A stretch of DNA of 10,327 bases, taken from Metaruminococcus_A sp964607135 (lineage in GTDB: Bacteria; Bacillota; Clostridia; Oscillospirales; Ruminococcaceae). Location of the stretch: positions 1 to 10,327 of the forward strand of contig CAZSIV010000059.1 of NCBI GenBank assembly GCA_964607135.1, read 5' to 3'. Within the stretch, counting starts at the first letter, position 1. The number at the start of each line of letters is the position of its first letter. The notes under the pieces were generated by a model that worked only from the letters and a program-made list of their open reading frames with translations, searched no databases and was not told the origin of the DNA. Below, one piece after another: positions 6,390-10,327 of this stretch. A program made the translations under genes and the position numbers.

Positions 6390-6422
6390 AAGGCGCTGGA
6401 TTGTTGGCTGACTCGGCGCCTT
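6390..6422. other. Hairpin just upstream of the ribosome binding site at 6424
   Basis: AAGGCGC (6390-6396) pairs with GCGCCTT (6416-6422) around a 19-base loop, ending one base before the GGAGG of the gene at 6434. Read on the minus strand the same stem is followed by TTTTTT, so it looks like a leftward terminator, yet no leftward gene enters it: the next leftward operon already ends at 6941-6989. It might influence translation of the downstream gene. Function not established. Confidence 0.35.
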
Positions 6423-6433
6423 CGGAGGCAGTT

Positions 6434-6787
6434 ATGGTCATTGAATGTGCAACCATTGTTTTAATTATCGCGATGATTAGCTTTATCTTTTTGCGGACAA
6501 AACGGATCAATTACGCATTTGTCACCCTGCCGCTGCTCACGATTCCTCTCATGCATCTTTTGGGGCAGGCGATCGTCTATTTTGTGACTGAAAAGCTCGA
6601 TCATCTGATTAATGTGACCATTATTCTGTCCTGTGATGTTTTGGGGCTGCTGGTGGGGGCGCTTCTTCTTGGAATTCTGCTCCACAAGATTCCGGCGAAG
6701 AAAGCGCAGGTCAGCTTTGCGGTGGTGGCAGCTGTTTTTATGGTCGCGCTTTCGATTGTGCTGATGACCAGCCTGATCGGTTGGTAG
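6434..6787 (+). CDS. Small four-helix membrane protein of unknown function
   Basis: A 117-residue, highly hydrophobic protein I do not recognise. Four helices are predicted by eye at about residues 2-20, 27-51, 58-85 and 92-115, with short polar links: a basic RTKR after helix 1, TEKLDH after helix 2 and a basic HKIPAKK after helix 3. The positive-inside pattern (both basic links on the same side) puts both ends outside. There is no catalytic motif. The ATG at 6434 is preferred because GGAGG lies 5 bases upstream; the frame is open from 6401, but an ATG or TTG there would lie inside the hairpin. The gene follows the SGNH gene by 163 bases, and no clear promoter or terminator lies in that gap, so co-transcription is possible. 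Confidence 0.75.
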   Translation: MVIECATIVLIIAMISFIFLRTKRINYAFVTLPLLTIPLMHLLGQAIVYFVTEKLDHLINVTIILSCDVLGLLVGALLLGILLHKIPAKKAQVSFAVVAAVFMVALSIVLMTSLIGW

Positions 6788-6940
6788 GCTCTCGAACGGC
6801 TTAGGCGAAACAGATAAGGATTTATGTATGTTGCCGCATGAATACACCTGATGGTTTAAATGCATGTAGTCTGGCTGCTTCGTTTGAATAAATTCGTTGA
6901 ACGCTGTATGAGACTGAGTGAAAGTAAATTTGAAAAAATA

Positions 6941-6989
6941 AAAACGCCCTTGGAGAAACCTTTCGAAAAGAATTCTCCAAGGGCGTTTT
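6941..6989. terminator. Strong bidirectional terminator ending the V-ATPase operon
   Basis: A perfect 17-base stem (6941-6957 with 6973-6989) containing ACGCCCTTGGAGAA and its complement encloses a 15-base loop, with A-tract and T-tract on both sides. It lies six bases beyond the subunit D stop at 6996. It should also stop rightward transcription from the small membrane protein. The 6788-6940 stretch before it shows no gene or signal I can support. Confidence 0.95.
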
Positions 6990-6995
6990 TGGTAT

Positions 6996-7595
6996 TTACC
7001 GATTCTTTTTTATCAGCTTGAGCCGCGAAAAATCTTCGCGTTCCTTTTCCTCGAGTGCATCTGTGATAAACTTGCTGTCCGCCTCGAACCGCGGGATGAT
7101 GATGTTTTTCAGTGCATTGGCCCGCTTCTGCGTCTTCTTGATCGCGTTGGCCAGCCGGTAAACGCTGTTTTCGATCTCTGCCAAAACAGCCGTCAGCTTT
7201 TTGACGCGCTGAAACAGGATGAAAGCCTTATCGAGGGCGGCGTTGGTCGCCTGAAATCCATAATAGACCTTGACCGGCTGAGGATGGAGGCTGACATGGG
7301 GGATTTCCACCCCCATTACACTTCGGTATGTCACATGCACGCCGGTCTCCACCGGAACGGCTTTGGCGGCGTTTTCACAGACTCCTAAGGTGATATTGGC
7401 TCTCTGCAAAGCGAGATAAGCGTCCTGGTAGGTTCCTTCAATTTCGCCGCGAATCGCCTTGGCGTCGTCGATCAAGGACATCATTTCACGGATGAGGATG
7501 TTCCGTTTCCGATCCAGAAGGCTGTAGCCCAGCTTCGCCAGGTTAAGCGATTTTTTTATATTCAGTAAATTGCCCTTGGTGGGAATTACCGGCAT
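6996..7595 (-). CDS. atpD: V-type ATP synthase subunit D (central stalk)
   Basis: A 199-residue subunit D of the V/A-type ATPase, the long coiled-coil rotor shaft inside the A3B3 head that couples ATP turnover to rotation of the membrane ring. Diagnostic features are the N-terminus PTKGNL with a following LLDRKRNIL block (about 5-35), a central less-helical region (about 85-112), and the long C-terminal helix with NAIKKTQKRANALKNIIIPR (about 149-168). The protein is helix-rich and highly charged as expected. It is the last gene of the operon, 13 bases after subunit B, with a GGGAG site upstream of the ATG. The order A-B-D matches the usual operon in Clostridia and Enterococcus (ntpA, ntpB, ntpD). 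Here atpD means the V-type D subunit, not the F-type beta subunit. Confidence 0.96.
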   Translation of the reverse strand: MPVIPTKGNLLNIKKSLNLAKLGYSLLDRKRNILIREMMSLIDDAKAIRGEIEGTYQDAYLALQRANITLGVCENAAKAVPVETGVHVTYRSVMGVEIPHVSLHPQPVKVYYGFQATNAALDKAFILFQRVKKLTAVLAEIENSVYRLANAIKKTQKRANALKNIIIPRFEADSKFITDALEEKEREDFSRLKLIKKNR

Positions 7596-7608
7596 CCAGC
7601 ATCACTCC

Positions 7609-9006
7609 CTATAATGTAAAAGCTTTGGCTTTTTCGGGGTCGTAGTACTGCTCCAACAGCTCCGAATCCACCCGGTCCAGCTCCTCTTTCGGCAGGATGG
7701 AAAGCAGCTCCCATCCGAGGTTCAGCGTCCGCTCGATGGTGCGGTTTTCGTCAAAGCCCTGCGAAAGGAAATATTTCTCGAACTTTTTCCCGAAGTCCAT
7801 GTACTTCTGGTCGATGGGGGAAAGCTCATCTTCCCCGATAACCGATGCCAGCGCCCGTGCATCCTGCACCCGTGCATAGCTCGCAAAGAGCTGATTCGAA
7901 ACGGCAGAGTGGTCGGCGCGGGTAAATCCTTCGCCGATGCCGTCTTTCATCAGACGGGAGAGGGAAGGAAGAACAGAGATTGGCGGGTAAATGCCGGTCT
8001 GCTCGAGAATGCGGTCCAAAACGATCTGACCTTCGGTGATGTAACCTGTCAGGTCGGGAATCGGATGGGTGATATCGTCGTTGGGCATGGTGAGAATCGG
8101 AATCTGGGTGACCGAACCTTCGGAGCCCTCCACGATGCCTGCACGCTCATAAAGAGAGGCGAGGTCGGAATAAAGATAGCCGGGGTATCCCTTACGGCCG
8201 GGGATTTCTCCCTTAGAGGAGCTGAGCTCCCGAAGCGCCTCGGCGTAAGAGGTGATATCGGTCATCACGACCAGAATGTGCATATTCTTTTCATATGCCA
8301 GATATTCCGCGACCGTCAGCGCACAGCGGGGGGTGAGGATCCGCTCGATGATCGGGTCGTTCGACAGGTTTAAAAACATGACGACGCGGGAGAGTGCGCC
8401 GGATTCTTCAAAGCTGCGTTTAAAGTAATCCGCAACGTCGTTTTTAACCCCCATCGCCGCAAAGACGATTGCGAACTGTTTCCCCTGTTCCTCGGCGATC
8501 CTCGCCTGGCGGACGATCTGGACGGCGAGCCTGTTGTGGCTCATGCCGGAACCGGAAAAGATCGGCAGCTTCTGCCCGCGGATCAGCGTCATCAGCGCGT
8601 CAATGGCGGAGATGCCGGTGCGGATATAACTGCGGGGATAGACACGGGCGACCGGATTGAGCGGCTTTCCGTTGATATCCATGTATTTTTCAGCGTAAAC
8701 TTCACCCAAACCGTCGATCGGCTTTCCGGCGCCGTTGAAAATTCTTCCAAGCAGCTCGGTAGAAAGGGCAATTTCCATCGGTTTCCCGGTGAAAAGGGTG
8801 CGGGTGTTGGTGAGGGACAGACCCGACGTCCCTTCAAACACCTGGATGACCGCCCGCTGCCCTTGCACTTCGACAACTCGCCCGAGCCGTGTTTCGCCGG
8901 AATCCAAAACCAGTTCGACCATTTCGTCGAAACTGACGTCCGGCACATGGTCGATGACGACCATAGGGCCGTTGATTTCCTTCAGCCCGATGTATTGAAT
9001 GCTCAT
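7609..9006 (-). CDS. atpB: V-type ATP synthase subunit B (non-catalytic)
   Basis: A 465-residue subunit B, which alternates with A in the peripheral A3B3 ring of the membrane-attached V/A-ATPase. Visible landmarks are the N-terminal barrel with INGPMVV, GRIFNGAGKPIDG (about 87-99), RTGISAIDALMTLIRGQKLPIF leading to a degenerate P-loop SGSGMSHN (151-158) that lacks the Lys-Thr of a real Walker A, and the VVMTDITSYAEALRE block (246-260). The degenerate loop is the normal mark of subunit B. The ATG at 9006 is preferred because AGGAGG lies 8 bases upstream; an in-frame upstream ATG at 9033 would put that site inside the gene. It follows subunit A by 33 bases and precedes D by 13 bases, so all three are one transcript. 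Confidence 0.97.
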   Translation of the reverse strand: MSIQYIGLKEINGPMVVIDHVPDVSFDEMVELVLDSGETRLGRVVEVQGQRAVIQVFEGTSGLSLTNTRTLFTGKPMEIALSTELLGRIFNGAGKPIDGLGEVYAEKYMDINGKPLNPVARVYPRSYIRTGISAIDALMTLIRGQKLPIFSGSGMSHNRLAVQIVRQARIAEEQGKQFAIVFAAMGVKNDVADYFKRSFEESGALSRVVMFLNLSNDPIIERILTPRCALTVAEYLAYEKNMHILVVMTDITSYAEALRELSSSKGEIPGRKGYPGYLYSDLASLYERAGIVEGSEGSVTQIPILTMPNDDITHPIPDLTGYITEGQIVLDRILEQTGIYPPISVLPSLSRLMKDGIGEGFTRADHSAVSNQLFASYARVQDARALASVIGEDELSPIDQKYMDFGKKFEKYFLSQGFDENRTIERTLNLGWELLSILPKEELDRVDSELLEQYYDPEKAKAFTL

Positions 9007-9039
9007 GAAGGTAGCCTCCTTGTAATAGGACAACCGGAA

Positions 9040-10327
9040 TCAATCCACGTTGAATTTGCTTTCAGCTTCCGCCAGCTCCCGGTCTATATCTGCAAAGTAA
9101 TCGTCAAAACGCTCGAGGCAGTCGTTCGGAACGTCGTATTTCATCTTGACGACCTTGTCGAAGAGCCCCAGCTCCATAATAGCGGAGATCGGCATGTTTT
9201 TCTGAATCAGCGCCCGCGCCTTGTCGTAAAGGTGGAGGATGACCTCCATCATTTTCAGCTGTTTGTCGAGCGGAACATAGGTATCGTCTTTATGGAAGGC
9301 GTTTTGCTGGAGGAAGCCGACCCGGATGACCCTTGCAATCTCGATGATTAACTTCTGGTCGTCCGGCAGAACGTCGGAACCGATCAGCTTAACGATCTCC
9401 ATGAGCTGCGCCTCTTCGTTGAGCAGGGACTGTAGGCGCTGACGGCATTCGAGGAAATTCGGATCGATGCTGTCGTAAAAGCCCCGCAGCTCTTCGATAT
9501 ATTCACTGTAGCTGGTGATCCAGTTGATCGCCGGATAGTGCCGCGCGTAGGCGAGGGATTTGTCCAGCGTCCAGAAGGTACGGACAAAACGTTTGGTATT
9601 CTGGGTGACCGGTTCGGAAAAGTCGCCGCCCTGCGGAGAAACGGCGCCGATGATGGTAACCGAGCCCTCCGAGCCGTTTAGATTTTCCATATAACCGGCC
9701 CTTTCATAGAAGGCCGAGAGACGGGATGGGAGGTAAGCGGGGAATCCTTCTTCCGCCGGCATCTCCTCCAACCGTCCGGAGATCTCACGGAGCGCTTCCG
9801 CCCAGCGCGAGGTGGAGTCCGCCATAATCGCGACGTGGTATCCCATATCCCGGTAGTACTCCGCAAGGGTGATGCCGGTGTAAATCGAAGCTTCACGGGC
9901 CGCAACCGGCATGTTGGAAGTGTTGGCGATCAACACGGTGCGGTTGGTGAGCTTTTCACCGGTTTTCGGGTCGACCAGCTCGGAAAATTCGTTGAGAACC
10001 TGGGTCATTTCGTTTCCGCGCTCGCCGCAGCCAATATAAACGATGATATCGGCGTCGCACCACTTGGCAAGCTGATGCTGGGTCATTGTTTTTCCGGTAC
10101 CGAAACCGCCCGGGACAGCGGCAGTGCCCCCCTTGGCAATCGGGAGCATCGTGTCGATGACGCGCTGTCCGGTGATCAGCGGACGGGTGATCGATTTTCT
10201 TGATTTGACAGGCCGCGGCTCACGGATCGGCCATTTCTGACAGAGGGTCAGCTCATGGAGCTCACCCTGATCGTCTTTCAGCGTTATAACAACGTCGTTG
10301 ATTTTATATTCTCCGTCCGGCGCGGCC
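9040..10327 (-). CDS. atpA: V-type ATP synthase catalytic subunit A, partial (start beyond right edge)
   Basis: The visible 428 residues are the C-terminal part of the catalytic subunit A (whole proteins are about 590 residues), so roughly 160 N-terminal residues lie outside the window. The frame is open to the right edge; an internal Met at 10149 is not the start because conserved sequence (ITGQRVIDT) continues upstream of it. Motifs: Walker A GGFGTGKT (about 10087-10110), GCGERGNE with the catalytic Glu, and MADSTSRWAEALRE. The first visible residues are the end of the non-homologous bulge region found only in A subunits. It hydrolyses or makes ATP in the A3B3 head. Whether the enzyme moves H+ or Na+ depends on the membrane ring subunit, which is not in view. 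The operon promoter is outside the window. Confidence 0.97.
   Translation of the reverse strand, partial: AAPDGEYKINDVVITLKDDQGELHELTLCQKWPIREPRPVKSRKSITRPLITGQRVIDTMLPIAKGGTAAVPGGFGTGKTMTQHQLAKWCDADIIVYIGCGERGNEMTQVLNEFSELVDPKTGEKLTNRTVLIANTSNMPVAAREASIYTGITLAEYYRDMGYHVAIMADSTSRWAEALREISGRLEEMPAEEGFPAYLPSRLSAFYERAGYMENLNGSEGSVTIIGAVSPQGGDFSEPVTQNTKRFVRTFWTLDKSLAYARHYPAINWITSYSEYIEELRGFYDSIDPNFLECRQRLQSLLNEEAQLMEIVKLIGSDVLPDDQKLIIEIARVIRVGFLQQNAFHKDDTYVPLDKQLKMMEVILHLYDKARALIQKNMPISAIMELGLFDKVVKMKYDVPNDCLERFDDYFADIDRELAEAESKFNVD

Noticed and set aside
6461..6865. 134-residue minus-strand frame opposite the small membrane protein
   Set aside because: Polar, low-quality composition, typical antisense of a hydrophobic gene; no ribosome site seen.
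8536..9351. 271-residue forward frame opposite the A/B subunit junction
   Set aside because: It spans two conserved antisense genes and their intergenic gap, with no motif.
1..10327. A new defence, mobile or biosynthetic system
   Set aside because: All larger genes belong to well-known housekeeping families; no integrase, transposase, repeats array, toxin-antitoxin pair or clustered unknown genes are present.

Overview
The window looks like chromosomal housekeeping sequence from a Clostridia-type Firmicute, most plausibly an Oscillospiraceae-like gut or anaerobe lineage of mid-range GC. The reasons are purine-rich Shine-Dalgarno sites (AGGAG, GGAGG, AGGAGG) before several genes, SigA-type promoters (TTGACA/TATAAT-like, some with an extended -10), a V-type rather than F-type ATPase, and a small BofC-like membrane protein of the kind found in spore formers. 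The genus assignment is inference.

Layout, left to right. Positions 1-322 hold two divergent promoters: one reads left off the window edge, the other reads right through a hairpin-rich leader into a small BofC-C-like membrane protein (323-637). A strong bidirectional terminator (639-670) separates that gene from a leftward pair: an ApgM-type phosphoglycerate mutase-like protein (674-1879) and an RluA-family pseudouridine synthase (1936-2910). The mutase has its own promoter overlapping the end of the synthase gene. Divergent from the synthase is radC (3157-3849, JAMM/MPN family). radC converges on rarA/mgsA (4015-5289, AAA+ recombination/replication factor), with an imperfect long hairpin between them. 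Divergent from rarA is a membrane-anchored SGNH hydrolase (5443-6270), then a small four-helix membrane protein (6434-6787). A very strong terminator (6941-6989) closes the leftward V-type ATPase operon, of which subunits D (6996-7595), B (7609-9006) and the C-terminal part of A (9040-right edge) are present.

How the genes relate. Only the ATPase genes form a clear functional unit: A and B make the catalytic hexamer and D is the central rotor stalk. RadC and RarA are both linked to DNA metabolism but are separately transcribed and convergent. The other genes are individually promoted housekeeping or envelope functions.

I found no mobile element, CRISPR array, tRNA, rRNA, phage gene or defence system. 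The more unusual signals are small: a near-consensus promoter with a hairpin at its predicted transcript 5' end at the left edge, hairpins in the BofC-like leader and before the 6434 gene, an imperfect 42-nt hairpin in the radC/rarA gap, and family-atypical residues in RadC and the SGNH protein.
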